Source: Roseomonas indoligenes (lineage in GTDB: Bacteria > Pseudomonadota > Alphaproteobacteria > Acetobacterales > Acetobacteraceae). Taken from it: a stretch of DNA of 64,000 bases. This document shows, piece after piece, positions 26,911-35,548 of this stretch. The notes below the pieces were generated by a model, which did not search any database, was not told where the DNA came from, and was given only the letters and a program-made list of their open reading frames with translations. Position numbers and translations under genes: made by a program. The stretch covers positions 1 through 64,000 of the forward strand of contig NZ_JAGIZA010000001.1 in the NCBI RefSeq assembly GCF_017813365.1, written 5' to 3'. Within the stretch, counting starts at the first letter, position 1, and each line of letters begins with the position of its first letter.

Positions 26911-27867
26911 ATGCTGGAACTTGCCGCCCCGCCGGACCGGCTGGCGCTGCGCGCGTGCCGGCTCTTCGAGACATCCGACGCTGAGGAGGCGCGGGAGCGC
27001 ATCTCCCGCGTCATGCAGCCGCATGGCCTACGGCTGGAGGGGCGGCTGGAGGGACCCGCGCCGCGCTTCCACATGGATTTCCTGCGGCTGCGCGGGGTGG
27101 GGCTGGGCACCATCGCCTTCGGCCCGGCCTCGATCGAGGTGCCGCCGCTGGACGGCTATCACCTGCTCGTCCTCTGCCTTTCCGGCGGTGCGGTGCTGCG
27201 GGCCGGCGGGGCGGAGCTGGTGGTGGACCGTGAGCGCGGGGCGCTCTGCCCCGCCGGGCAGCCGCTGAGCGGGCGCTTCTCCGCGGATTGCGAGCAGCTG
27301 ATCCTGCGGATCGACCGGGACAGGCTCCTCACCTTCACCGGTGGGCGGATGGGGCGGCTGGCCGCGCCCCTGGACCTGCGGAGTGCGCGGTTGCGGCCCT
27401 GGCTCTCCGTGCTGCGCGGGCTGGCCGGGGATGCGGACGCGGTGCGGCTGATCGGGGAAGACCAGTCCGTGGCGGCGGATTACGAGCAACTGCTGCTGCG
27501 CCTGCTGCTGGCGGGGCAGGAGGAGGCGGCGCCGGCGCGGGATACGGTGCGGCCGGCCGCGCTGCGCCGCGCCCTTGGTTTTCTGCAGGCGCGCGCGACG
27601 GAGCCGCTGACCCTGGCCGATATCGCCACGGCCGCCGGCGTGCCGGAGCGGACGCTGCACGAGGCCTTTCGCCGGCACCTCGGCACCACGCCGCTGCGGC
27701 ACCTGCGCGACCTGCGGCTGGACCGGGCGCGGGCGCGGCTGCGGGCGGGCGGGGAAGGGGTGACGGAGGCGGCGCTGGCCGTGGGCTTCACCCATCTCAG
27801 CCGCTTTGCCGGGGATTACGTGGCGCGTTTCGGGGAACGGCCCTCGGAGACGCTTCGGCGGGGGTGA
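26911..27867 (+). CDS. AraC-family transcriptional regulator
   Basis: A 318-residue regulator with an N-terminal ligand-sensing cupin-like domain (about 20-180, AraC-binding-2/TFF1 type) and a C-terminal double helix-turn-helix (about 215-315). Visible DNA-binding segments are LADIATAAGVPERTLHEAFRRHLG and EAALAVGFTHLSRFAGDYVARFGERP. This subfamily often controls genes for aromatic or nitrogen-compound catabolism. The Rieske oxygenase operon 0.8 kb downstream on the same strand is the most likely target, with the PIG-L-like gene in opposite orientation between them. No binding site was identified. Confidence 0.88.
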   Translation: MLELAAPPDRLALRACRLFETSDAEEARERISRVMQPHGLRLEGRLEGPAPRFHMDFLRLRGVGLGTIAFGPASIEVPPLDGYHLLVLCLSGGAVLRAGGAELVVDRERGALCPAGQPLSGRFSADCEQLILRIDRDRLLTFTGGRMGRLAAPLDLRSARLRPWLSVLRGLAGDADAVRLIGEDQSVAADYEQLLLRLLLAGQEEAAPARDTVRPAALRRALGFLQARATEPLTLADIATAAGVPERTLHEAFRRHLGTTPLRHLRDLRLDRARARLRAGGEGVTEAALAVGFTHLSRFAGDYVARFGERPSETLRRG

Positions 27868-28551
27868 TCAGGCCGGGGATGCTGGCGGCGGCCTGAGGAT
27901 CGTCTCGAAGGGCTGCTCGGCAGCGGCCCGGCGGGCGGGGACGATGCGCGGTGCGGGATCATCGGTGACGAGACTATCGAGCTGGCTGGCATGGGCGGCG
28001 ATGGCCTGCCGCTTGGTGTCCAGCGGGATGGCCAGGGTCCAGCCATCGGCCGGTGCCTCCGGCGGCGGCGCGTAGGAGAGGTGGGCGACGCCGCTGCCCG
28101 CGGCGACGGTCGCCGCGATACGGTGGGCGGCAGCGCGGGCGGCATCCACCGGCCAGGGCGCGAGGAGGAGGTTGCAGTCCCGCGCCCACATGACGAGGGT
28201 GATGCCGCGCACCGCAGCCTCGAAGACCGGGCCCTCGTCGGGCAGCGGGCCGTCGATCAGCCCGGCCATCAGAAGCCGGTCGGCGCGCAGGCCCAGGCGG
28301 CGCACCGCCTCCCGCGTTTCCCCCTCCCGGATCGCGGCGATGCGGTCCGGCGGGAAGAGGTTGGAGCCGGGGTGGGAGGCGCTGCCGTCCTGCAGCACCA
28401 TGACGAAGGGCGGTCGGCCCCGGCGGCAGGATTCCGCGATGAAGCCGCCGCAGTCCAGGCTCTCGTCGCCCGGCTGCAGCGCGAGGACGAGCGCGTTCTC
28501 CCCGCCCGTGATCTCCAGCAGGCCGGCAGGGGGCGGGGCGGGGTCCGTCAT
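27868..28551 (-). CDS. PIG-L family protein with degenerate zinc site
   Basis: A 227-residue protein with the PIG-L/LmbE deacetylase fold, shown by DESLDCGG, a DGSASHPGS loop and a FPPDRIAAIREGE helix. However, the catalytic AHPDDE motif reads LQPGDE at 25-30: the zinc His is Gln26 and the general-base Asp is Gly28. The late HPDH-type His motif is replaced by WPVDAAR. Two zinc ligands and the base are therefore missing, so it is probably not an active deacetylase. I start at MTDPAP; the longer frame is Arg/Pro-rich. It converges on the AraC gene with adjacent stops. Confidence 0.8.
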   Translation of the reverse strand: MTDPAPPPAGLLEITGGENALVLALQPGDESLDCGGFIAESCRRGRPPFVMVLQDGSASHPGSNLFPPDRIAAIREGETREAVRRLGLRADRLLMAGLIDGPLPDEGPVFEAAVRGITLVMWARDCNLLLAPWPVDAARAAAHRIAATVAAGSGVAHLSYAPPPEAPADGWTLAIPLDTKRQAIAAHASQLDSLVTDDPAPRIVPARRAAAEQPFETILRPPPASPA

Positions 28552-28691
28552 GCCGGGATTGAAGGGCAAGCCCCGTGCCGGGCGGAAGGGGCGCTGCGGT
28601 GGCCGGATAGGCGCGGCGGCGGGCGGATAGTGGCCTGGGACGTGCTTCTGGCAGGCTGGCCGGGCCTTTCCCTGCACCCGGAGGAGCCGAG

Positions 28692-29987
28692 ATGGACCAG
28701 CATCCCCATGATGCCGCGATGGCGCCGCCCGAGGCCGCGCCCCTCGCCAGCTTCCCGCGCGCGGACGGCTCCCGCGTGCCCTTCAAGCTGTTCAGCAGCG
28801 CCGAGATCTACGCGCTGGAGCAGGAGCGGATCTATCGCGGCCCGACCTGGAACTTCCTGGGCCTGGAAGCCGAGATCCCGAAGCCCGGCGACTACAAGAG
28901 CACCTATGTCGGCGACACGCCCGTGGTGATGACGCGGGCGGAGGACGGGACGCTGGCTGCCTGGGTGAACCGCTGCGCGCATCGCGGCGCGGTGGTGTGC
29001 CGCCTGCCGCGCGGCAACGCGCTGTCGCATTCCTGCGTGTACCACCAGTGGAGCTTTGGCACGAAGGGCAACCTGCAGGGCGTTCCCTTCCGGCGCGGCC
29101 AGAAGGACGCGACAGGCATGCCGAAGGACTTCGACCCGAAGCAGCACAACCTGCGCCAGCTGCGGGTGGAGAGCTATCGCGGCCTCGTCTTCGCCACCTT
29201 CTCCGACACGGTGGAGCCGCTGGCGGAGTATATCGGGCCGGAGATGCGGCCCTATGTGGACCGGGTGTTCCACAAGCCCGTGGTCTATCTGGGCTGCACG
29301 CGGCAGTTCTCGGACAGCAACTGGAAGCTCTACATCGAGAACGTGAAGGACCCCTATCACGCCAGCCTGCTGCACCTGTTCCACACCACCTTCAACATCT
29401 TCCGCGTGGGCATGAAGGCGCGCTGCATCCCGGACGCCAAGGCGGGGATGCACAGCGTGATCTTCGTGATGAAGAACGAGGAGGATAACGGCGCCGACTA
29501 CAAGTCGCAGGGCATCCGATCCTACGACGAGGGGTTCCGGCTGGAGGATGACAGCATCCTGGCGCTGGAGAAGGAGTACGAGGAGGTGGCGACGAACCAG
29601 ATCCAGCCCATCTTCCCGCAGCTCGTGATCCAGCAGATCCACAACACGCTGGTGGCGCGCCAGATCCTGCCCAAGGGACCCGACCATTTCGAACTGGTCT
29701 TCCACTTCTTCGGCTACGAGGACGACACGCCCGAGATGCGCAAGCTGCGGATCAAGCAGGCGAACCTGGTGGGGCCGGCCGGCTACATCTCTATGGAGGA
29801 CACGGAGGCGACGGAGCTGGTGCAGCGCGGCACCGCCCGTGACCCGGAGCTGACATCCGTCATCGACATGTCGCGCGACGCGCCGGAGCGGCGGGACACG
29901 CTGATCTCCGAGCAGCTGATCCGCGAGTTCTGGAAGGGATACCGCAAGCTGATGGGCTTCGACGTGGCGGCGACGATCGCGGAATGA
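28692..29987 (+). CDS. Rieske ring-hydroxylating oxygenase, large subunit
   Basis: A 431-residue alpha subunit. The Rieske [2Fe-2S] ligands are Cys95, His97, Cys115 and His118. The mononuclear iron site is the NVKDPYHASLLHLF segment (Asp and two His), with a later Asp. LQGVPFRRG and GMPKDFD resemble anthranilate 1,2-dioxygenases and salicylate 5-hydroxylases (AndAc/NagG group), so the substrate is probably an ortho-substituted benzoate. The product would be catechol or gentisate; the latter would feed the dioxygenase at 15343. It overlaps the beta-subunit gene as ATGA. No reductase gene is adjacent. Confidence 0.87.
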   Translation: MDQHPHDAAMAPPEAAPLASFPRADGSRVPFKLFSSAEIYALEQERIYRGPTWNFLGLEAEIPKPGDYKSTYVGDTPVVMTRAEDGTLAAWVNRCAHRGAVVCRLPRGNALSHSCVYHQWSFGTKGNLQGVPFRRGQKDATGMPKDFDPKQHNLRQLRVESYRGLVFATFSDTVEPLAEYIGPEMRPYVDRVFHKPVVYLGCTRQFSDSNWKLYIENVKDPYHASLLHLFHTTFNIFRVGMKARCIPDAKAGMHSVIFVMKNEEDNGADYKSQGIRSYDEGFRLEDDSILALEKEYEEVATNQIQPIFPQLVIQQIHNTLVARQILPKGPDHFELVFHFFGYEDDTPEMRKLRIKQANLVGPAGYISMEDTEATELVQRGTARDPELTSVIDMSRDAPERRDTLISEQLIREFWKGYRKLMGFDVAATIAE

Positions 29988-30457
29988 GCGAGGATCTGAT
30001 GCTGCGGCTGGAGCTGCTCTCGCTCCAGGACCGCTACGTGGCGGCGATCGACAACGACCGCATCGAGGAGTGGCCGGGCTTCTTCACGGAGGAGTGCCTC
30101 TACGAGATCGTCTCCCGCGAGAACGAGGAGGCGGGGCTGCCTGCGCCGCTGATCCATTGCGACAGCGGGGGCATGCTGCGCGACCGCGTCCTCTCCCTCC
30201 GCCACGCCAACATCTACGAGAGGCCGGCCTACCGCCACATGCTCTCCGGCATGGAGTGGCGGGAGGAGGGCGGGGAATACGCCGTCTCCACGAGCTATGT
30301 CGTGGTGAACACCTCCATCGAGGGGGCGAGCACGATCTACCAGGCCGGGCGCTACCTGGACCGCGTGGTGCGGACGGAGGGCGGCCTGCGCTTCCGCGAG
30401 AAGCGCTGCATCTACGACACGCTGCGGGTGCAGACGCTGCTCGCCTTTCCGATCTGA
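29984..30457 (+). CDS. Ring-hydroxylating oxygenase, small (beta) subunit
   Basis: A 157-residue beta subunit with the SnoaL/NTF2-like cone fold: LLSLQDRYVAAIDNDRIEEWPGFF at the start and a REKRCIYDT strand near the end. It has no cofactor and stabilises the alpha3-beta3 hexamer. Start and stop overlap the alpha gene by four bases, and the ferredoxin gene begins eight bases after its stop, so all are expressed together. Family members pair with anthranilate, salicylate or related oxygenases. Confidence 0.88.
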   Translation: MSEDLMLRLELLSLQDRYVAAIDNDRIEEWPGFFTEECLYEIVSRENEEAGLPAPLIHCDSGGMLRDRVLSLRHANIYERPAYRHMLSGMEWREEGGEYAVSTSYVVVNTSIEGASTIYQAGRYLDRVVRTEGGLRFREKRCIYDTLRVQTLLAFPI

Positions 30458-30465
30458 GGACGACC

Positions 30466-30777
30466 ATGGGTGAATGGCACGACGCCGCCGCGGCGGATGC
30501 GGTGGTGGAGGACGAGGTGGTGGGCTGCGTGGTGGCCGGAAAGCCCGTGGCGCTGTTCCGGGTGGAGGGGCAGGTCCATGCCCTCTACGACCAGTGTTCC
30601 CACGGTTACGCGAAGCTGTCGGACGGCTTCGTCGAGGACGGCTGCGTGGAGTGCCCGCTGCACCAGGGCCTTGTCGACATCCTCACGGGCGAGCCCCGTT
30701 CCGCCCCGATCACCGAGGGCGTCCGCAGCTTCCCCGCGCGGGAGGTGAACGGGCGCGTGGAGGTGGAGATCGAGTGA
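30466..30777 (+). CDS. Rieske-type ferredoxin of the oxygenase system
   Basis: A 103-residue Rieske ferredoxin. The cluster ligands are Cys44 and His46 (CSHGYA) and Cys63 and His66 (CPLHQG). It would pass electrons from a reductase to the oxygenase encoded just upstream. Start ATG at 30466 follows AGGAC. The stop overlaps the following hydrolase start as GTGA. A matching flavin reductase is not present here and must be encoded elsewhere or shared. Confidence 0.9.
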   Translation: MGEWHDAAAADAVVEDEVVGCVVAGKPVALFRVEGQVHALYDQCSHGYAKLSDGFVEDGCVECPLHQGLVDILTGEPRSAPITEGVRSFPAREVNGRVEVEIE

Positions 30778-31583
30778 ACGCGACCTGGGAGTACATGACG
30801 GGCCAGGCGCATCCCACCCACGCCGCGCTGATCGAGGCGTTCGAGCGCGAGGGCGAGGCGGGCGTGGCCGCACTGCGCCCGGCACTCGACATTCCCTACG
30901 GCCCGCACCCGCGGGAGCGCTTCGATTTCTACGCGGCACCGGGCGCCTGGCGGGGCACGCTGGCCTACTTCCACGCGGGCTACTGGCAATCCCGCGACAA
31001 GGTGCAGTTTCGCTTCCTCGCGCCGCTCCTTGTCGCGCGCGGGCTGGATGTGGCGATGGTGAACTACCCGCTCTGTCCCGACGTGACCCTGCCCGCGCTG
31101 TTGGAGTCCACGCGGCGGGCCGTGCCGGCGGTGCTGGCGCGGGCGGCGTCCCTCGGGCGCGGCGGGGCGGCGCTGGTGGCGGCCGGGCACTCGGCAGGCG
31201 GGCAGATTGTGGCGGGGCTGGCGCTGCATAACTGGGGCGGGGCCTCGCCGATCGCGGCGGTCGCCGGGCTGAGCGGGGTCTATGACCTGGAGCCGCTGGT
31301 CGGGACGCCGCTGAACGACCGATTGCGGCTGGACGTGGAAACGGCCCGCGCCCTTTCGCCCGTGCGGCGGGTTCGGGGCGGGATGCCGCCCGCCTTTTTC
31401 GCCGTGGGCGGGAAGGAGACGCCGGCCTTCCTGGCCCAGAACGCGCGGATGGCGCGGGCCTGGGCGAATGCGGGGAACCTGTCGGGCGAGTACGTCTCCC
31501 CCGGCACGGACCACTTCAGCCTGCTGCGCGACCCCGTGGTGATGGACGGGATCGCGGCCCTCTCGCCAGCCGCATCGCCGTGA
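30774..31583 (+). CDS. Alpha/beta hydrolase, kynurenine formamidase-like
   Basis: A 269-residue alpha/beta hydrolase. The oxyanion-hole motif reads HAGYWQSRDK, the nucleophile elbow GHSAGG holds the Ser, and the late GTDHFSLL gives the His. This resembles arylformamidases (HGGYW and a DHF-type His motif), which hydrolyse N-formylkynurenine to kynurenine and formate. As the last gene of a possible anthranilate dioxygenase operon, this fits tryptophan-side catabolism, but kynureninase is absent and the first motif has Ala instead of Gly. An ester or amide of an aromatic acid is an alternative substrate. Confidence 0.75.
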   Translation: MNATWEYMTGQAHPTHAALIEAFEREGEAGVAALRPALDIPYGPHPRERFDFYAAPGAWRGTLAYFHAGYWQSRDKVQFRFLAPLLVARGLDVAMVNYPLCPDVTLPALLESTRRAVPAVLARAASLGRGGAALVAAGHSAGGQIVAGLALHNWGGASPIAAVAGLSGVYDLEPLVGTPLNDRLRLDVETARALSPVRRVRGGMPPAFFAVGGKETPAFLAQNARMARAWANAGNLSGEYVSPGTDHFSLLRDPVVMDGIAALSPAASP

Positions 31584-31762
31584 TCACGGGAGGCCTTCGC
31601 CACTCACCAATCCGTGAACGGTTGTTTAGAGGAACGACGCTTTCGCAAAGGTATTCACGGCGTGGCCGGGCACCCGCCTTGCTTGCTGAACGGGGTGCCC
31701 GCCGGTAGGCTCCGCATGAGGAATCCTGGGTGCACCGCACTTGGTCGGGAAGGGTCGGTTCG

Positions 31763-33322
31763 ATGGTTCAGGTTCTGGATTGCACGTTCCGTGACGGCGG
31801 ATATTACACCTCGTGGGACTTCGATCCCGCCCTGGTGGACACCTATCTGAACAGCATTTCGCGCCTGCCGATCGACCATGTCGAGGTGGGCTACGTGAAC
31901 GATCGCCTGACCGGCTACTACGGCGAATATTTCTTCCTGACGGCGGAGAAGCTGACGGCGCTGAAGGCGCGGCTGCGGCCCGACCAGAAGCTGCTGGTGA
32001 TGATCGACGCCAAGGCGGTGGAGCCGGAGCGGGTGCCCGCCCTGTTCGGGCCCTTGGCAGGCATCCTCGACATGGTGCGCATCGCCTGCGCGCCCGCGCA
32101 CCTGCCGCACGGCCTGTCGCTGGCGCGGGAACTGAAGAAGCTCGGCCTGCAGGTCGGCTTCAACGTGATGTACCTGTCCACCTTCAAGGACAACCTCGAC
32201 CACATCCGCCTGGCGATCGAGAGCCCGGACGCCTACGACGCGCTCTCCCTTGTGGACTCTTATGGCGGCGTGACGCCGAACGAGGTGACGCGGCTCTTCA
32301 AGGAGCTGCGGGCGCGGATGCCGGACTTCACCATCGGCTTTCACGGGCACGACAACATGTGTCTCGCCTTCGCCAACACCCTCGCCGCGATCGAGGCGGG
32401 GGCGGACGTGGTGGACGGCACCTTCACCGGCATGGGCCGCGGTGCGGGCAATGCCCGGACGGAGACGGTGCTGATCCAGCTGGCCCGCGAAGGGCTGAAC
32501 GCCCCGCTCGACCACCAGGCCCTCTCGGCCGTCGTCGCGCCCTTCGAGGTGATGCAGCGCGAGCAGGGCTGGGGCACGAACCTGCCCTACATGATCTCCG
32601 GCGCGAACAACCTTCCCCAGAAGGACGTGATGGATTGGCTGGCGAAGAACCGCTACTCCGTCATGTCCATCGTCCAGGCCCTGCAGCGCCAGGGCGGTCA
32701 GGAGGTGGACCGGACCGTCTTCCCGGACATCTCCACCCTCGGCCTGAGGGCCGGCGACGTGCTGCTGGTCGGCGGCGGCCCCTCCGTCCGGCGCCATGCG
32801 GAGGCGATCGCCCGTCTCGTCGCCCAGCACGATCCGGTGGTGGTCTTCTCCTCGGCCCGTCACCTGGACCGCGCCGGTCAGATCGGCGGGCGGCAGCTCC
32901 TCTGCCTGCCCGGGCACGACGCCTTCCGCGCCCCGCCGGAGGCCCTGGCGCGCATGGCCGCCGTGGTCGTCCCCGCCCCGCCCCGCGTGCCGGGATGCCT
33001 GCCCGAGGGCCTCTCCCTCCAGGTGGCCCAGGCCCAGTCCTATGAGACCGATGAGGGCAGCTTCGGCCCGGTCTCCGACAACTCGCCGCTCGCGCTCGCG
33101 CTCGGCACCGCCATCGGCCTCGGCGCCCGGCGCTGCTTCCTCGTCGGCTTCGATGGCTACGACATGGCCTCCTCCGCCGAGCAGGAGCTCTCCCGCGAGG
33201 TGCAGGCCGTGCTGGACAGCTTCGCCGCGCATCCCAGCGGCGTCGCCCTCTCCAGCCTCACCCCCACCCGGTATCGCGTGAAGCAGGGCTCCATCCACGG
33301 CCTCATCGCCGAAGTCGCCTGA
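31763..33322 (+). CDS. DmpG-like pyruvate aldolase fused to a Rossmann-like domain
   Basis: A 519-residue two-domain protein. Residues 1 to about 300 form an HMG-CoA-lyase/DmpG-type barrel: LDCTFRDGGY with Arg10 and Asp11, and the metal-binding His194 and His196 in HGHDN. DmpG enzymes reversibly join pyruvate with an aldehyde. Residues about 325-519 begin with VLLVGGGPSVRRHAEAI and look like a DUF115/MAF-type nucleotide- or glycan-related domain. Start ATG 31763 has an upstream GGGAAGGG. A HAD phosphatase and a CMP-sugar synthetase-like gene follow, so the product may be an ulosonic-acid-type sugar rather than a catabolite. Confidence 0.8.
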   Translation: MVQVLDCTFRDGGYYTSWDFDPALVDTYLNSISRLPIDHVEVGYVNDRLTGYYGEYFFLTAEKLTALKARLRPDQKLLVMIDAKAVEPERVPALFGPLAGILDMVRIACAPAHLPHGLSLARELKKLGLQVGFNVMYLSTFKDNLDHIRLAIESPDAYDALSLVDSYGGVTPNEVTRLFKELRARMPDFTIGFHGHDNMCLAFANTLAAIEAGADVVDGTFTGMGRGAGNARTETVLIQLAREGLNAPLDHQALSAVVAPFEVMQREQGWGTNLPYMISGANNLPQKDVMDWLAKNRYSVMSIVQALQRQGGQEVDRTVFPDISTLGLRAGDVLLVGGGPSVRRHAEAIARLVAQHDPVVVFSSARHLDRAGQIGGRQLLCLPGHDAFRAPPEALARMAAVVVPAPPRVPGCLPEGLSLQVAQAQSYETDEGSFGPVSDNSPLALALGTAIGLGARRCFLVGFDGYDMASSAEQELSREVQAVLDSFAAHPSGVALSSLTPTRYRVKQGSIHGLIAEVA

Positions 33323-33341
33323 TCGCCTCAGGGATCTCGGC

Positions 33342-34028
33342 ATGACCGCGACAAGGGTCGCCGCCGTCGTCTTCGACTGCGACGGCGTCCTCCTCGTCTC
33401 CAACACGCTGAAGGCGGCGGTGTTCCGGGAGGCGCTCGCCGAGCACGGCTTCCACCCCGGGGACATCGCCCGCTTCTCCCGCTACCAGGTCGCGAATTTC
33501 GGCACCTCCCGCTACCGCCTCTTCGAGAACTTCCTGGGGTGGGAGGACCTGAAGGTCAGGCCGGCCTCGGCGGACCGGGATGCGCTGGTCGGGTCCTATG
33601 CCCGGCTGCTGCGCGGGCGCTACGCGCGCTGCGCCTCCACCCCCGGCATGCGCGGCGTGCTGGACGGGCTGGCGGCGCGGGGCATCCCGCTCTTCGTCGT
33701 CTCCGGCTCGGACGGGGCGGAACTGCGGGAAGTCTTCGCGGAGCGGGGGCTGGCCGGGCTGTTCCGGTCCATCCACGGCTCTCCGGCCAGCAAGACGGAG
33801 AACCTGCATCTCGTCGCGAAGGAGATGGGGCGGGGGCCGCCGCTGGATGACGTGTGGTTCATCGGCGACGCGGAGGCGGATCTGAAGGCAGCCGATTCCG
33901 TTGGTGCCCGCTTTGTCTATGCCGACCACTTCTCCACCGCCAAGCCGCGCATGCGCGCCCTGGCCGCGGAGCGCGGGTTTCCCGTGATCCGGGACCTGCG
34001 CGGCCTGCCCGCACTGCTCGACGCCTGA
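33342..34028 (+). CDS. HAD-family phosphatase
   Basis: A 228-residue HAD hydrolase with all four motifs: VVFDCDGVLL (nucleophile Asp near residue 10), VVSGSDG, a KTENL lysine, and FIGDAEADLKAA. A helical cap lies between the first and second motifs. The position between an aldolase and a cytidylyltransferase parallels KdsC- or nonulosonate-phosphate phosphatases in activated keto-acid sugar pathways, though it is longer than KdsC and of a different cap class. It begins 19 bases after the aldolase stop and is surely cotranscribed with it. The substrate is inferred from context. Confidence 0.83.
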   Translation: MTATRVAAVVFDCDGVLLVSNTLKAAVFREALAEHGFHPGDIARFSRYQVANFGTSRYRLFENFLGWEDLKVRPASADRDALVGSYARLLRGRYARCASTPGMRGVLDGLAARGIPLFVVSGSDGAELREVFAERGLAGLFRSIHGSPASKTENLHLVAKEMGRGPPLDDVWFIGDAEADLKAADSVGARFVYADHFSTAKPRMRALAAERGFPVIRDLRGLPALLDA

Positions 34029-34039
34029 CAAGGAGCCCG

Positions 34040-34738
34040 ATGCCCGTCACCGCCTTCCTCCCCTGCCGCGCCGGCAGCCAGCGCGTGCCCCACAAGAACA
34101 CGCGCCCCTTCGCCGACCGGAAGGACGGGCTGCTGGGCATCAAGCTGGAGCAATTGCTGGCCTGCGAGGCCATCGATGCCGTCGTGCTCTCGACCAACGA
34201 CCCGGAGGTGGAGGCGATCGCGGCCCCCGTGGTGGCGCGCTCGGGTGGTAGGCTGCGGATGGACCGGCGGCCGGATCACCTCTGCTCCTCCGCCACCAGC
34301 ACGGACGAGGTCATCGCCTACCTGCCCTCCGTCATCCCGGAGGGGGACGTGCTCTGGACCCATGTGACGAGCCCCTTCTTCGGCGCGGCGGATTACGCGA
34401 CGGCAGTGCGCGCCTATCGCGACGCGCGGGCGGCGGGCACGCATGACAGCCTGATGGGCGTGACGGAGATGCGGACCTTCATGTGGGACGCCAAGGGCCC
34501 GCTGAACTACGACCGCGCGGCGGAGAAGTGGCCGCGCACGCAGACGCTGACGCCCCTCTATGAGGTGAACAGCGCGATCTTCGTCGCGGATGCCGATACC
34601 TACCGTGCGCGCGGCGACCGCATCGGCGCCACGCCGCTGTTATACGCCATCCCGAAGGACAGGACCGTGGACGTGGACTGGGAGGAGGACTTCGCGATCG
34701 CCGCCGAGTTGTGGCGGCTGCGGGGCGGGGGGGGATAA
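34040..34738 (+). CDS. CMP-sugar synthetase-like cytidylyltransferase
   Basis: A 232-residue nucleotidyltransferase of the NeuA/KdsB type. The nucleotide loop reads AFLPCRAGSQRVPHKNTRPF; later marks are VVLSTNDPEVEAIA, HVTSPFFG and VDVDWEEDFAIA. Such enzymes join CTP to a 2-keto-3-deoxy acid sugar (Kdo, sialic or pseudaminic acid type). The ATG is preceded by AAGGAG and stands 11 bases past the HAD stop. This would give the activated donor for a capsule acidic sugar. Which acid is made cannot be read from the sequence. Confidence 0.85.
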   Translation: MPVTAFLPCRAGSQRVPHKNTRPFADRKDGLLGIKLEQLLACEAIDAVVLSTNDPEVEAIAAPVVARSGGRLRMDRRPDHLCSSATSTDEVIAYLPSVIPEGDVLWTHVTSPFFGAADYATAVRAYRDARAAGTHDSLMGVTEMRTFMWDAKGPLNYDRAAEKWPRTQTLTPLYEVNSAIFVADADTYRARGDRIGATPLLYAIPKDRTVDVDWEEDFAIAAELWRLRGGGG

Positions 34739-34743
34739 CGCCA

Positions 34744-35490
34744 GTGGCCTATGTTTTCGTGTGCACGCCCACCTCGGGCACCGCCTCCATGCTGCGGATT
34801 CTCCAGACCATCGGCGGTAAGGCGGTGAAGCTGCGGGCCGCCAACGGCCCGGCCTCGCTGGAGCCGCGCGAGGGTGCAACCTATCTGAATGCGGCGGAGC
34901 CGAATCTCCTCTACTGGTTCCGAGGACCGCGGCACTGGGACACCTCGCTGGATGTCTCGGCCTTCAAGGTGATCGCGCATTACCGGGACCCGCGGGACCT
35001 GGCGTGCAACCAGTTCTGGTGGGCCCTGCAGCACCCGAACACGCACGACACGCCGGAGGTGGCGGAGGCCAAGCGGCGCAAGGTGGAGGAAGACGGGATT
35101 GATCGCTACGTAATGGGCCGCAACAACGTCGCCAGCTACAACATGCTGCGCGGGCTGTCGGACGGACCGCTGGGCGATCAGGTCACCTGGACCTCCTACA
35201 ACCAGCTCTGCTGCGCCTTCGACTACATGACCGACAATCTCTGCCGCACCTTCGGCCGCGCGCCGTCGGAGGTGGCGGAGGCGCTGCGCATGGAGCGGCC
35301 GGAGAACCTGTTCAACAACCCGGACTGGGTGAAGGTGGGCGGCACCTGGCAGGGCGCCGACGTGATGCCCGGCCGCTTCCGCCGCGACCTGAAGCCGGAG
35401 ACGGCGCAGGCATTGACGGCGAAGCTGGCCCCTGAGCTGGCCTTCTGCGCGCGGCGCGATGCCCCCTTCATGGGGCACCACTATCTCTGA
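34744..35490 (+). CDS. Sulfotransferase-like protein
   Basis: A 248-residue P-loop-type protein. The N-terminal VFVCTPTSGTASMLRIL matches the 5'-phosphosulfate loop of PAPS-dependent sulfotransferases, and YRDPRDLACNQFWW resembles the 3'-phosphate site. The middle and end fit the fold loosely. I use the GTG at 34744, because the ATG at 34711 would extend into the preceding gene. It may sulfate the surface glycan built by this cluster. The match is weaker than for the neighbours, so other nucleotide-dependent functions remain possible. Confidence 0.65.
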   Translation: MAYVFVCTPTSGTASMLRILQTIGGKAVKLRAANGPASLEPREGATYLNAAEPNLLYWFRGPRHWDTSLDVSAFKVIAHYRDPRDLACNQFWWALQHPNTHDTPEVAEAKRRKVEEDGIDRYVMGRNNVASYNMLRGLSDGPLGDQVTWTSYNQLCCAFDYMTDNLCRTFGRAPSEVAEALRMERPENLFNNPDWVKVGGTWQGADVMPGRFRRDLKPETAQALTAKLAPELAFCARRDAPFMGHHYL

Positions 35491-35548
35491 TCCGCGCGGC
35501 GCCGCAGATCAGCAGGAAACAGGAGGCTGGCCCCCGGGGCCGGGAGGG

